DNA of 44,093 bases from Clostridiaceae bacterium (GCA_902362865.1 CABIYE010000028.1:1-44093), one strand, 5' to 3'. Shown: positions 33,317 through 42,771, counted from the stretch's first letter. Numbers and translations are program-made. The notes: generated by a model not told the origin, from the letters alone.

Positions 33317-34123
33317 TTACAATCCTAAATCCTCCGGGTTAAGGCAGCCCTCGGAGCTCTGTTCCGGCACCGTTTCCTGTCCTGCCGGATCTGACGGCTC
33401 CGTATAAACCGGTTCTGAATAGCTTTCTCCTGAATAACTTCCGTCTGAAGAACCTGATGCGGACTGTTCCGTCTGCTGCTGTTGCTGTGCTGCCGCTTCT
33501 GCTGCTGCCTGTGCCTCTGCGGCTGCCTGTGCCTCTGCGGCCGCTTGTGCTTCCCTCTGTGCTTTTGCTCCCAACTCCTGCTCTTTTGTAGAAACAGAGT
33601 CTCCAGAAGTCTTACTTACATATTTTACAAAGCCGACCTCATCCTCATAACAAAGCTCCACTTCCTTTTCAACATCTTCAAATCCAAGCGAACTCAATTC
33701 GATGACTGTATTATCCGCCAGTGTTATCTGAACATTATACACAACATTAATTGCTACATCCGCTCCATCCTCTGCTATGGAAGTATCACCTGACGCGGCA
33801 TCTTCCGGCGTATAGAACAACTCCGCCGTTTCATCCTTCTCCAAAATGTCACCACTCTTCATCATATTTGCCGGATACTCCGTCTTGTCAGATGTCTTGA
33901 TTGCAATACCAGTAATGTCCTGACCTGTACTGTTTTTTAAAAAAATGTCGTAGGCATCATCTGTCTTATTTCCGATAACCAGATATTCCTCTACTTCTTC
34001 CTCTTCTTCCTCCTGCATTTCTTTCTCTTCTGCGGTATCTTCTACTTCTTCCTTCTTACCACATCCTGCCAGCACAAAACACAGACAAAGTGCAAGCAGT
34101 AAATACTTCACTACTCTTTTCAT
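33317..34123 (-). CDS. Lipoprotein with Ala/Gln-rich coiled-coil segment
   Basis: A 268-residue lipoprotein: MKRVVKYLLLALCLCFVLAGC gives a signal peptide and lipobox (LAGC, Cys21). A highly acidic stretch follows (about 25-45). The central domain (about 45-170) is a beta-rich region (YLVIGNKTDDAYDIFLKNSTGQDITGIAIK) seen in Firmicutes surface lipoproteins of unknown function. An alanine-rich repeat (AQAAAEAQAAAEAQAAAEAAA, about 190-210) and a Ser/Pro/Glu-rich tail complete it. It is the last gene of the envelope operon, 13 bases after the AlgX-like gene. Function unknown; an envelope role is inferred. Confidence 0.85.
   Translation of the reverse strand: MKRVVKYLLLALCLCFVLAGCGKKEEVEDTAEEKEMQEEEEEEVEEYLVIGNKTDDAYDIFLKNSTGQDITGIAIKTSDKTEYPANMMKSGDILEKDETAELFYTPEDAASGDTSIAEDGADVAINVVYNVQITLADNTVIELSSLGFEDVEKEVELCYEDEVGFVKYVSKTSGDSVSTKEQELGAKAQREAQAAAEAQAAAEAQAAAEAAAQQQQQTEQSASGSSDGSYSGESYSEPVYTEPSDPAGQETVPEQSSEGCLNPEDLGL
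33485..33550. repeat. 18-bp tandem repeat in the lipoprotein gene
   Basis: A unit close to GCTGCCTGTGCCTCTGCG recurs about three and a half times and encodes AEAQAA. Copies two and three are identical or nearly so, which suggests recent slippage; the repeat length is a multiple of three, so size changes keep the frame. Confidence 0.75.
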
Positions 34124-34136
34124 TACTTTTTCCTCC

Positions 34137-35534
34137 TTAATTCCATATTATATCTTTAGAAACTACAATTGTATTTTGCTTTTCATTTTGTACAATGACA
34201 CTGATATGTATATCTCCCGCCGGAACAGAACCTCCCTTTAAATAAAGCTGATACCCGTTTCCGTCACCGTCATCTGTCACGGTATAGAACGCCTGATAAG
34301 TCCTCGAATCCATTGAGGCGTTATCTCTTACAGATACAAAGATTTCAGTTCCGGTCTCCATATATCTTTCATCAATCTTTCCCTTCACCGTCAGATAAGA
34401 TCCTTGCTTCTCCGTTTCCAATGTAGAGCCTGTCTCTGCTTCCGGCGCTAAAACCGGCGCTGTCATAGGACCCTCCATAATCGGCGCCTCCTCTGCAAAT
34501 GCAGAAATTTTACGCTCCACACGTTCCACGATCACATAATCCGGGTGATATTCCTCCACCTGTGTCAGATTATAGGGAACCAGCCGGGAAAAATATCCCC
34601 GTCCTACTTCGTCTGCCATAAACGGCAGAAGACTTTCTCCAAAAGAATCCCGGAACATAAGGAGTGTTCCTTCCTTTCCCGGATTCTGCGTCTCAATCCA
34701 GTCGTCCATATTGTCTGTCACATCATTGACATACGTATAACCAGACTCTTTGTCGTAAATATAGTCTTCCTCCGGCTCAGCCGCCAGTGGATAAAGCATC
34801 TCATCAATATCGCCGATATGCGTCTTTTCTAACTCATACGGCACATTCAGGTATGTCTCGTGCTCCTTCTCCATCTGATCCATAAGCGCATTATACGCAA
34901 GAACCGCACCCTGATTATTCCAGTGGGAATCCCTCTTAAAATACAACATTTCATCCTGCCCGGCAAACAATTGATAAAGATTAACGTAGGAGATACCTGC
35001 CTCCGACATTTTCTCAGTCAAATGTTTTAGGTTACTGTCAGTACCTTTCCGGTAATAATAAGGCATGTTCTTATTATACAAACTATTTTTATTCGGTGCA
35101 ACCGTAAGAATGAACCTGCTCCCACAGCTCTCCACATAATCCTGCATCAGTTTCAGATTGTGGACGACGGCATACAGCTCGCGCTCACTTAACAACTCTG
35201 TTCCACAATAGTCATCCAGTGTCCCGCTATAATACAGCCAGTCATCCGTCCCGACTACTACCTGGTCTGTGGCGCTGCTTTTTAAGACCTTTCCCCTGAG
35301 CAATGCATTTGCCGTGACAAAATACTGCCGAAAGGCAAAATGGTCCTCAAAATACTCTCCCATCTCTGAAAGATACGCTTCGTTCCACTTTCCATCTTCT
35401 GTCAGAGCAGGCCAACTGGCAAGCTCCGTATTCTCTGTCGTCTCATTGGTCGCCCAGAATGACATCCCGGCAAATGGCACTAGCAAAAGAGCAAAGACAA
35501 GTATGATAAAAATTTTATATCCCGTATTCTTCAT
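34137..35534 (-). CDS. AlgX/AlgJ-like SGNH acetyltransferase-family protein (DHHW type)
   Basis: A 465-residue exported protein with one N-terminal membrane segment (about 7-27). The SGNH-like domain (about 60-340) contains DWLYYSG, VAPNKNSLYNKNMPYYY, the catalytic pair DSHWNNQGA (about 205) and the Ser region MFRDSFGESLLPF (about 293). A beta-rich C-terminal domain follows (about 375-465). Such proteins act outside the cell with an MBOAT membrane protein to add acetyl groups to a polysaccharide, as AlgJ/AlgX do with AlgI. The MBOAT gene is directly upstream, with a gap of 14 bases. Confidence 0.88.
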   Translation of the reverse strand: MKNTGYKIFIILVFALLLVPFAGMSFWATNETTENTELASWPALTEDGKWNEAYLSEMGEYFEDHFAFRQYFVTANALLRGKVLKSSATDQVVVGTDDWLYYSGTLDDYCGTELLSERELYAVVHNLKLMQDYVESCGSRFILTVAPNKNSLYNKNMPYYYRKGTDSNLKHLTEKMSEAGISYVNLYQLFAGQDEMLYFKRDSHWNNQGAVLAYNALMDQMEKEHETYLNVPYELEKTHIGDIDEMLYPLAAEPEEDYIYDKESGYTYVNDVTDNMDDWIETQNPGKEGTLLMFRDSFGESLLPFMADEVGRGYFSRLVPYNLTQVEEYHPDYVIVERVERKISAFAEEAPIMEGPMTAPVLAPEAETGSTLETEKQGSYLTVKGKIDERYMETGTEIFVSVRDNASMDSRTYQAFYTVTDDGDGNGYQLYLKGGSVPAGDIHISVIVQNEKQNTIVVSKDIIWN

Positions 35535-35548
35535 ACTTTTTCCTCCCT

Positions 35549-36955
35549 CTAAAATCTGAAATAAATAAATGGATTATATGTACCGCTTGACAGGCTTAAT
35601 ATGCACAGCACAAGGAGAAACAGGCTCATCAGATAACCGATTGGCTCCATAACCTTTCTACACGGCTGTATTGTTTCGCCCCATTCTCTTACCCATTTTA
35701 AAACCGGCATACATGCGATAACAGCGATTATGACTGTCAGAATAAACAACGGCGTCATCTGCTGTAAGACCAGATTCATCTGCGAAGCCTGGAAGCTCCA
35801 TCCGGCGAACATCTTTCCCGTCATCTGGATCCCCTGGGCAAATGTATCTGCGCGGAACATGACAAATCCAACAGTCACAACCAGCAATGTATAGACATGC
35901 CTAAGCAGTCTGGGCAGCTTCTTAACCGGAATCACCTCTTCCAAAAGCATAAACATTCCATGCCACAATCCCCATATAACAAAGGTCCAGTCTGCTCCGT
36001 GCCACAATCCTGTGGAAAAAAATACGATCAGCTTATTTACACAGGTCCGCACTTTTCCCTTCCGGTTCCCGCCAAGTGGAATATACAGATATTCTTTAAA
36101 CCATGTCGACAAGGAGATGTGCCACCTTCTCCAGAACTCCTGAATGCTCTGCGAAATGTATGGGTAGCGGAAATTTTCCTGGAACGTAAATCCGAATATC
36201 CGACCCATACCAATCGCCATATCACTGTATCCGCTGAAATCAAAATAGATCTGGAACAGATAGGCGATGGCTGCCGTCCACGCAGATAAAATGTTCATCT
36301 CACCCATCGGTGCGGCAAATAAAGCATCTGCGGTTACCGCCATTACATTGGAAATCAACACTTTTTTGGCAAGTCCCAGTATGAATCTGCGCATCCCTGC
36401 CGCAATCTCACCGGAATCCGTCTTGCGGCTGCGAATCTGTTCCTGAATGTCGTGATATTTTACGATCGGTCCCGCAATCAGTTGTGGAAAGAAGGAGATA
36501 TAGAGCATCACATGGAACAGATTCTTCTCGGCTTCCACATCTCTCCTGTACACATCAATCACGTATGACAATGCCTGAAATGTAAAAAAAGAAATTCCTA
36601 TCGGCAACGCCAAATTAGCCATAGGAATTGAACTATGGCTAATTTGGTTCACTGTCTTCAGAACCATATCCAGATATTTAAATACAAAAAGCAGTGCCAG
36701 ATTGACGCACACAGCCAATCCAACTATCATTCTGCGCAGTCTTTCATTTTCTGAATCCAGCAGTCTCCCGAACAGATAATTCATGACAATACTGAATATC
36801 ATCAGCAGTACGTATTTCGGCTCGCCATATGCATAAAACAACAGACTCGCAATGATTAACAGTCCGTTTTTTACAGGTATAGACGGCAAAACACTATACA
36901 AAAGGAAGACTACCGGAAGGAAGACGCATAAAAATGTCATTGAACTGAAAACCAT
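35549..36955 (-). CDS. MBOAT-family O-acyltransferase (AlgI/DltB-like)
   Basis: A 468-residue polytopic membrane protein with about 11 hydrophobic segments. The family signature FWRRWHISLSTWFKEYLYIPLGGNRKGK lies near residue 275, and the catalytic His is in GLWHGADWTFVIWG (about 318). It transfers an acyl group across the membrane to a partner that modifies the outer polysaccharide. ATG 36955 (MVFSSMTF) is preferred because AGGTGG lies five to six bases upstream; GTG 36964 is in frame. It follows the SLH-transglutaminase gene with a gap of about a dozen bases. Confidence 0.95.
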   Translation of the reverse strand: MVFSSMTFLCVFLPVVFLLYSVLPSIPVKNGLLIIASLLFYAYGEPKYVLLMIFSIVMNYLFGRLLDSENERLRRMIVGLAVCVNLALLFVFKYLDMVLKTVNQISHSSIPMANLALPIGISFFTFQALSYVIDVYRRDVEAEKNLFHVMLYISFFPQLIAGPIVKYHDIQEQIRSRKTDSGEIAAGMRRFILGLAKKVLISNVMAVTADALFAAPMGEMNILSAWTAAIAYLFQIYFDFSGYSDMAIGMGRIFGFTFQENFRYPYISQSIQEFWRRWHISLSTWFKEYLYIPLGGNRKGKVRTCVNKLIVFFSTGLWHGADWTFVIWGLWHGMFMLLEEVIPVKKLPRLLRHVYTLLVVTVGFVMFRADTFAQGIQMTGKMFAGWSFQASQMNLVLQQMTPLFILTVIIAVIACMPVLKWVREWGETIQPCRKVMEPIGYLMSLFLLVLCILSLSSGTYNPFIYFRF

Positions 36956-36967
36956 ATCGCCCACCTA

Positions 36968-38533
36968 TTACCATTCATATTGCATAACCGGGCTGTTCAC
37001 CGGCTGCATATAGAAATTATATCTTCCGATGTCCCTTGTTGATTCCGGGTCACAGATATAAGAAGCACCATCCAGATTGATGATCACCCATCCGTGCAGA
37101 TTATATCCACCGCTTCTTAATTTCACACGCCCCTGAATAAACTCTGCATCATATCCCAGTCCTTTTGCCAAGTAATAAAATGCTGCGGCAAAACAATAGC
37201 AATTACCCTCGCCCAAATCAAATGCCTGAAGCGCATACCACTCTGCACTGGTATACCCTGCCGGCGGCTCAAGCGGATTCGGAAGCCTTTTATAGCTTAC
37301 ATTATTCACAACCCACATATAGCAGGAATACAAATCTCTTCCCACCTGGTTATATACATTATTCACATGATTTACCACGCGGATCTGTCCGATAGAACCA
37401 TCCACCTGTACATTCGCACTTCCTACATACAGACGAACGCCGTTACTTAACATGACGTACATATCCGCATAATAGATTCCAAAATGAATCCCATGATACA
37501 GAACGCCGCCTCCGGTTCCGTAGGAGCCGTCCGGTTGTTTTTCCAACGTATACCAACCTGCATCTTCATTCACGCCATAACACCATACTCTCGCCTGAAC
37601 CTTCTGAATATCCATAGATGCCTTCACACCCTCCGCTTTTATCCAGAAAATCCCTTCTTCCACACTTGTCTGCGTGATACTAACTCTCTGACAGCTGGCA
37701 GACATGTCCACATCCTTAAGTTCTCCCGGCATAAACTTTTCACAAAAACGCTGAACCATCGTCGCACAGACTGCCCGGTTCGTAGTTCCCTGCGGATTTA
37801 AGGTTCCGTTATCCCCGGTAATAATCTCTGCACAGACCGCCCATTCCATCGCATCCTGCGCAAATCCACTAACCAAAGCAGCATCCGGATATTTGTCAAG
37901 TTCCGACAACTCCGCCGCAATTATCTCAGACTCCTCGGCATTTGTCTCCTCAGTTTCAATTATTTCAGGATCTGTCACTTCAGATTCTTCGCCCTCAGAA
38001 TCTGGTTCCCCGGGAATCGTATCGTCAGTTTCCGAGTCTATAAAACCTTTATATTCTGCATAGCGGTACAGCATTGTTGCCATCTGTTCTCTGGTAATCA
38101 TATCGTCAGGTCCGAAGTTTCCTTCCTCATATCCCGTAATTACCGCCACTTCATCCTGACTCGCCCATAATACTGGTTTTGTATAAAACATGCCGTCCGG
38201 CACGTCCGGGAAAACAGCGCTGTAGCTTACATCCGGTGAACCTGCGATACGGTACAGAACCGTCGCAAATTGTGCTCTGCACAATTCTTCTCCCGGAGCA
38301 AACAGATTCTCGCCTTTTCCTGTCATAATCCCTTTGTTCAAAACATAACCAACATATGACTCATACCAATCCCCGGTATTGACATCGTCAAATATAGTTC
38401 CACTCAAGCCGGATAACTCAATTACTTCATCCGCATTCTGCACTTCATCTGCAAAGGCAGCCGTCCCCGGCACCATAAAAGTCATGCTGACAGACAAAAC
38501 AAGGGCCATTAATCTTTTTATCTGCTTCTTCAT
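36968..38533 (-). CDS. Cell-wall protein with SLH repeats and transglutaminase-like domain
   Basis: A 521-residue exported protein: signal peptide MKKQIKRLMALVLSVSMTFMVPGTAAFADE. SLH repeats lie at about 45-105, 108-160 and 215-265, separated by an acidic Glu/Thr linker (about 168-205). A middle beta domain (about 275-390) follows. The C-terminal transglutaminase-like domain has Cys in EGNCYCFAAAFYYLAKGLGY (about 446), His in NLHGWVIINL (about 479) and Asp in YICDPESTRD (about 494). The SLH repeats should bind wall polysaccharide. As first gene of the operon with acyltransferase genes, it may act on, or attach to, the polymer they modify. Confidence 0.92.
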   Translation of the reverse strand: MKKQIKRLMALVLSVSMTFMVPGTAAFADEVQNADEVIELSGLSGTIFDDVNTGDWYESYVGYVLNKGIMTGKGENLFAPGEELCRAQFATVLYRIAGSPDVSYSAVFPDVPDGMFYTKPVLWASQDEVAVITGYEEGNFGPDDMITREQMATMLYRYAEYKGFIDSETDDTIPGEPDSEGEESEVTDPEIIETEETNAEESEIIAAELSELDKYPDAALVSGFAQDAMEWAVCAEIITGDNGTLNPQGTTNRAVCATMVQRFCEKFMPGELKDVDMSASCQRVSITQTSVEEGIFWIKAEGVKASMDIQKVQARVWCYGVNEDAGWYTLEKQPDGSYGTGGGVLYHGIHFGIYYADMYVMLSNGVRLYVGSANVQVDGSIGQIRVVNHVNNVYNQVGRDLYSCYMWVVNNVSYKRLPNPLEPPAGYTSAEWYALQAFDLGEGNCYCFAAAFYYLAKGLGYDAEFIQGRVKLRSGGYNLHGWVIINLDGASYICDPESTRDIGRYNFYMQPVNSPVMQYEW

Positions 38534-38621
38534 CTTGCGTTCCCTCCTGTTATTCTCTCACATTTATACATTAATAACGCAAAAACCTGTGTCTACTATC
38601 ACAAAATGAACAATTAACACC

Positions 38622-38655
38622 GGGGGAATGGAAAGAAATCTCTATCCAATCCCCC
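38622..38655 (-). terminator. Possible terminator at the end of the NSS transporter gene
   Basis: Arms 38622-38632 and 38645-38655 pair over 11 positions with one T-T mismatch; the stem includes the last codons and the loop the stop codon. No clear T-run follows, so termination is uncertain. Confidence 0.45.
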
Positions 38656-39982
38656 CGAAAAATATCCCCAACACATATACCACAAGAGTAATGCCTACAA
38701 ATATGTATTTTGTTACAGGCTCAAACCACCTGCCAAGCGGCTTCTTCGCTCCCATCTCCACCTGGCTTCTGGCATATCCTTTCGGACATACCCAGAAAAA
38801 CATAATTCCTGCAAGCAGCGCTCCCAGCGGAATGATATAAATGGACACCACATCCATCCAGGCACCGACTGAGTCTCCGCTTTCAATGAAAACACCTATT
38901 ACCGCAGATACCAGCGCAATGACGCCTACCGCCGCTTTTCTTGATAACCGGAACTGTTCCTGCAGCGCTTCAATCGGCGTCTCAAAGAGATTCATCAAGG
39001 ACGTAATTGCGGCAAAAAGCACCGCCACAAAAAATATAACCGCAAAGAGTCCACCAAAAGGCATCTGCTGGAATACTGCCGGAAGTGTAATAAACATCAG
39101 CGGCGGACCGCTGGCAACATCCAGTCCAAACGCAAACACCGCCGGAATCACTACAATCCCTGCAAGCAGAGCCGCACAGGTATCGAAGAATGCAACATTC
39201 TTCGCACACCCTACAATATCAATATCTTTTTTCAGATAGCTTCCATATACCAATGTTCCTGAGCCCGCCAATGACAGAGAGAAGAATGCCTGTCCCAACG
39301 CATACACCCAGGTCTTTATATCTCCAAGCTTCTCCCATTCCGGGACAAAGAGATATCGATAGCCGTCTGACGCTCCCGGAAGCGTTGCCACCCGAATCAT
39401 CAAAATAATGAAAAATATAAAAAACACGGGCATCATAATTTTATTCATTTTTTCAATGCCTTTGGTTACTCCCAGCACCATAATCAGAAAAGTCAGCGCT
39501 AACCCCAAAAGCTGCCAGCCTACGCTGCCAAAGTCAACCGCCAGCTCGCCAAAATAAGCGCCCATATCCTCTACCTTCGTCAGGCTTCCCGCAACCGCAC
39601 TGCACAGATATTTTAAAAACCATCCTACGACTACAGAATAACCAATCGCGATTCCCAGCGAACCGATAACCGGAATCATTCCAATTACTTTTCCGCAGGT
39701 TTTTGCCTTTTCTCCAAAGCGCATCTCCATAGCCTTTGAAAAAGCTCCGATAGGCCCCGCCTTCACGCCGCGCCCAAATGCCATCTCGCCAATCACGCCG
39801 GAAAATCCCAAAAGGATTACGAAAATAAAATAGGGAATCAAAAACGCCGCTCCACCAAACTTACCGGTCCGGTAAGGGAACATCCATATATTGCCCATCC
39901 CCACTGCCGAACCGATGCATGCCACAATGAATCCTAAACGAGTGCGGAATTCATCTCTTCCTTTTTCCTTACTTGTCCCCAT
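38642..39982 (-). CDS. Neurotransmitter:sodium symporter family transporter
   Basis: A 446-residue membrane protein with about 11-12 segments. The signature of the SNF/LeuT family is near the start: RTRLGFIVACIGSAVGMGNIWMFPYRTGKFGGAAFLIPY, which carries the sodium and substrate site of TM1. Members bring in amino acids with sodium; the substrate cannot be told. The start is ATG 39982 (MGTSKEK), inside the end of the trigger-factor-like gene (14-base overlap) with AAGGA upstream. Translational coupling is likely, though the two functions are not obviously related. Confidence 0.94.
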   Translation of the reverse strand: MGTSKEKGRDEFRTRLGFIVACIGSAVGMGNIWMFPYRTGKFGGAAFLIPYFIFVILLGFSGVIGEMAFGRGVKAGPIGAFSKAMEMRFGEKAKTCGKVIGMIPVIGSLGIAIGYSVVVGWFLKYLCSAVAGSLTKVEDMGAYFGELAVDFGSVGWQLLGLALTFLIMVLGVTKGIEKMNKIMMPVFFIFFIILMIRVATLPGASDGYRYLFVPEWEKLGDIKTWVYALGQAFFSLSLAGSGTLVYGSYLKKDIDIVGCAKNVAFFDTCAALLAGIVVIPAVFAFGLDVASGPPLMFITLPAVFQQMPFGGLFAVIFFVAVLFAAITSLMNLFETPIEALQEQFRLSRKAAVGVIALVSAVIGVFIESGDSVGAWMDVVSIYIIPLGALLAGIMFFWVCPKGYARSQVEMGAKKPLGRWFEPVTKYIFVGITLVVYVLGIFFGGIG

Positions 39983-41033
39983 CGTCCGTTTCCTTCTGTA
40001 CGCAGTTTTCAGCAAGCCATTCCTGTACAATCGGCTGCAAAACAAGCTGTTTTAATGTCTCTTCGCCCGCTACTTCTTTTAGATCATCCACATCTTCATA
40101 ACCATAATCTTCTGCCAGTTTTTCAAATTCTTTCTCATATTCCTCATCTGTCAGCGTAAGACCTTCCTTCTCCGCAATAACTTCCGCTACCTGGGATTGC
40201 TTGATATTATCCTTGGCCGCCTCTTTTGCTTCCTCCTCAAATTCATCCACCGTCATCTCCGTATAAAGCTGGATGAATTCATCGTATTCCATGTTGTAAT
40301 AGGACGCCATCTCCTGATATTGCTCCAGATAAGTATTATAAATCCGGTCTACTTCACCATCCGGGTATCCTTTTACTTCTGCTTTCTCTAAAACTGCCTC
40401 CCACACAGCGCTGTTCAGTTCAGAATCGTAATTCTCCTGCGCAGTCTCTTCCAGGTTCTTTCTTACCTCTTCCCTGTATTCTTCCACTGTTTCAGACTCT
40501 TCAGATACCGTCTTAACAAAATCGTCCGTCAATTCAGGAAGTTCCGGCTCCGTAAGTGCATTCACCGTAATCGTAAAGACAACATCCTTGCCCGCAAGAT
40601 CTGTATTCTGGTAATCATCCGGGAATTTTCCATTCCAGTCAAAGGTCTCTCCCACATTATGTCCCACAATACTATCCTCAAAACCGTCAATAAAAGAGCC
40701 GGATCCCAATTCCAACGGATAATTGTCCGCAGAGCCGCCGTCAAACTCCTGCCCGTCAACCTTTCCTACATAATTAATATCTGCGGTATCGCCTAACTGT
40801 GCTGCCCTGCCTGTTACTTCCTTATCCGTTGCATTCTCTTCCAGCACAGAATTAATCTCATTCTCTACATCTTCATCACTTATGTCTGTATCAACATCTA
40901 CCTTGTCAATCTCAATCCCTTTATATCCTGACACACTAACATAATCATTCTCTGCCGTGTCAGAAGAGCATCCGCTTAAAGCTCCCGCTATCATACATAT
41001 TCCTGTTACTGCTACTATTAATTTCTTCTTCAT
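39969..41033 (-). CDS. Trigger-factor-like lipoprotein (FKBP-type peptidyl-prolyl isomerase)
   Basis: A 354-residue lipoprotein: MKKKLIVAVTGICMIAGALSGC is a signal peptide with lipobox LSGC. A short segment (about 35-70) is followed by an FKBP domain (about 80-165: GDTADINYVGKVDGQEFDGGSADNYPLELGSGSFIDGFEDSIVGHNVGE) and then the trigger-factor C-terminal chaperone arms (about 170-340). The ribosome-binding N-domain of trigger factor is missing and replaced by the export signal. It should therefore fold secreted proteins outside the membrane, comparable in role to PrsA. ATG 41033 follows AGAGGTG; a frame to 41057 lacks a ribosome binding site. Confidence 0.92.
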   Translation of the reverse strand: MKKKLIVAVTGICMIAGALSGCSSDTAENDYVSVSGYKGIEIDKVDVDTDISDEDVENEINSVLEENATDKEVTGRAAQLGDTADINYVGKVDGQEFDGGSADNYPLELGSGSFIDGFEDSIVGHNVGETFDWNGKFPDDYQNTDLAGKDVVFTITVNALTEPELPELTDDFVKTVSEESETVEEYREEVRKNLEETAQENYDSELNSAVWEAVLEKAEVKGYPDGEVDRIYNTYLEQYQEMASYYNMEYDEFIQLYTEMTVDEFEEEAKEAAKDNIKQSQVAEVIAEKEGLTLTDEEYEKEFEKLAEDYGYEDVDDLKEVAGEETLKQLVLQPIVQEWLAENCVQKETDDGDK

Positions 41034-41122
41034 ATCGCACCTCTCATATTTTTTCAACTCATTTTGTTATAACACATATTCCGCCCAAATAAAACCTTTT
41101 TCGCAAGATTTCTTTATAAATA

Positions 41123-41288
41123 AGTAACAGTTCAGCCCGCACCATTCGCAAAACGCATCTACGATGCTTCTCCGCTGCTATGCAGCTATTTTTGCTCATA
41201 AAATGGCGCTCCGCTCATAAGCCGGATCGTGTGTTCATTCATGCAAGCATGATTCACCCACAATCCGACTTATGGCTGAACTGTTACT
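41123..41288 (-). repeat. Large palindromic repeat with cloverleaf-like folding
   Basis: Outer arms 41123-41137 and 41274-41288 form a 15-bp perfect inverted repeat. Inside are three hairpins: 41155-41167 (GCATC/GATGC), 41174-41186 (GCTGC/GCAGC) and a 16-position stem, 41216-41231 with 41259-41274, capped by CATGC/GCATG. In that stem the two plus-strand C.A mismatches become G.U pairs on the minus strand, pointing to a minus-strand RNA. The repeat begins at the stop codon of the cardiolipin synthase gene and may end its transcript. It looks like a member of a dispersed repeat family, but no second copy is seen here. Confidence 0.75.
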
Positions 41289-42771
41289 ATAATAATGGCG
41301 ACAACAGTCTGCACACCTGCTCTTTGATACGGATCAACAGCGTCCTCTGTTTATACCGCTTCCGGGTCACCAACGTAGACTTCAGGATATCGTTCCGGAA
41401 AGCATCTTCCAGCCTTTCGGTAACCCTGGCGCTGTATATGGTCGCATTTACCTCAAAATTCAGGCTAAAACTCCGGATATCCATATTCGCTGTTCCCACA
41501 CAGCTTACCAGACCGTCCACACACATACATTTGGAGTGCAGAAAGCCATTGTCGTAGGTATAACATCTTGCCCCTGCTTCGACCATATCACCCAGCCAGG
41601 AATACGTTGCCCAATACACAAAAGGATGATCCGGCTTACAGGGAACCATAATCCTCACATCAATCCCCGACTTTGCCGCTATCTTCAGCGCTTCCAGTAT
41701 ATCATCATCCGGTATGAAATATGGCGACTGGATATAAACCCTCTCCTTCGCCAAATGAATTAGACGCAGATAATTATTGCGGATTACCTGGCTCTTAGAA
41801 TCCGGCCCGCTGGAAATAATCTGCACAGGTTCCCTCCCATTTCTCAAATAATCAGGAATCTCAAAAATACGGTCTTCCAGGAATAGATTCTCCTTAGCTG
41901 CATAATTCCAGTCCAAAACAAACCGCACTGCCAGAGAAGTCACTGCCGCCCCTTCTATACATAGATGCGTGTCTCTCCAATAGCCGAACTTCGGATCTTT
42001 TCCCAGGTACTCTCGCCCCACATTGAATCCTCCCACAAATCCGATACGGCCGTCAATGATAACGATTTTCCTGTGGTTGCGGTAATTCACGCGAAGCTGC
42101 AGCTTGCCAAGCAGCGCCGGGAAAAATTCTGCCACCGCAATTCCGGCTTTTTCCAATCTTGCCCAATCCCGGTTATGCATCGTCCGGCATCCCATGCTGT
42201 CGAAAAGCACCCGGATTTCCACACCCTGTTTTGCTTTCCTTATCAGTACTTCCTCAATCTGCTGCCACAGCTCATCATTTTTAATAATGTAATACTGTAT
42301 ATGAATGTAATTCCTCGCATGCTCTATCTCATAAATCAGCGACCGGAACTTCTCCTTTCCATCGGTATAAATCTGAATGTCATTATTATCTGTCAGAACC
42401 GCTTCTGCCTCATTCAGGTTATACAGGATCAGGCTTCCGAACCGTTCAAGTTCCGGATCTTTTAATCTTAGCTGCTTCCGGTATATAGATTCTTCCTGCC
42501 TTCGGATCGCATATTTTACTTCACCCTCAATCTCCTTCATCTTAAACATCCGCTCCTTATGGAAATTCTGTCCCAGAATCAGATACAGGACGAATCCCAG
42601 AATCGGAATGCAGTAAAGCACAAGAAGCCATGCCCACACCGTCGTCGGATTCTTTCTTTGAAAAAATATAATCAAAACCGACAAAAAAATATTTACAATC
42701 AGCAGATGTTCCATCAGCCACCAAAAGGTTACATTTATACCGTTCCCTATCATATCAAGCACTTTCTTCAC
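41287..42771 (-). CDS. cls: Cardiolipin synthase
   Basis: A 494-residue membrane enzyme that joins two phosphatidylglycerol molecules. Two N-terminal membrane segments (about 14-35 and 43-65) and the linker FHKERMFKMKE precede two phospholipase D domains. The HKD motifs are HRKIVIIDGRIGFVGGFN (about 234) and HSKCMCVDGLVSCVGTANMD (about 410). The length is normal. ATG 42771 follows GTGAGGTGAAG. Its stop codon lies at the edge of a large palindromic repeat. Confidence 0.95.
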   Translation of the reverse strand: MKKVLDMIGNGINVTFWWLMEHLLIVNIFLSVLIIFFQRKNPTTVWAWLLVLYCIPILGFVLYLILGQNFHKERMFKMKEIEGEVKYAIRRQEESIYRKQLRLKDPELERFGSLILYNLNEAEAVLTDNNDIQIYTDGKEKFRSLIYEIEHARNYIHIQYYIIKNDELWQQIEEVLIRKAKQGVEIRVLFDSMGCRTMHNRDWARLEKAGIAVAEFFPALLGKLQLRVNYRNHRKIVIIDGRIGFVGGFNVGREYLGKDPKFGYWRDTHLCIEGAAVTSLAVRFVLDWNYAAKENLFLEDRIFEIPDYLRNGREPVQIISSGPDSKSQVIRNNYLRLIHLAKERVYIQSPYFIPDDDILEALKIAAKSGIDVRIMVPCKPDHPFVYWATYSWLGDMVEAGARCYTYDNGFLHSKCMCVDGLVSCVGTANMDIRSFSLNFEVNATIYSARVTERLEDAFRNDILKSTLVTRKRYKQRTLLIRIKEQVCRLLSPLL

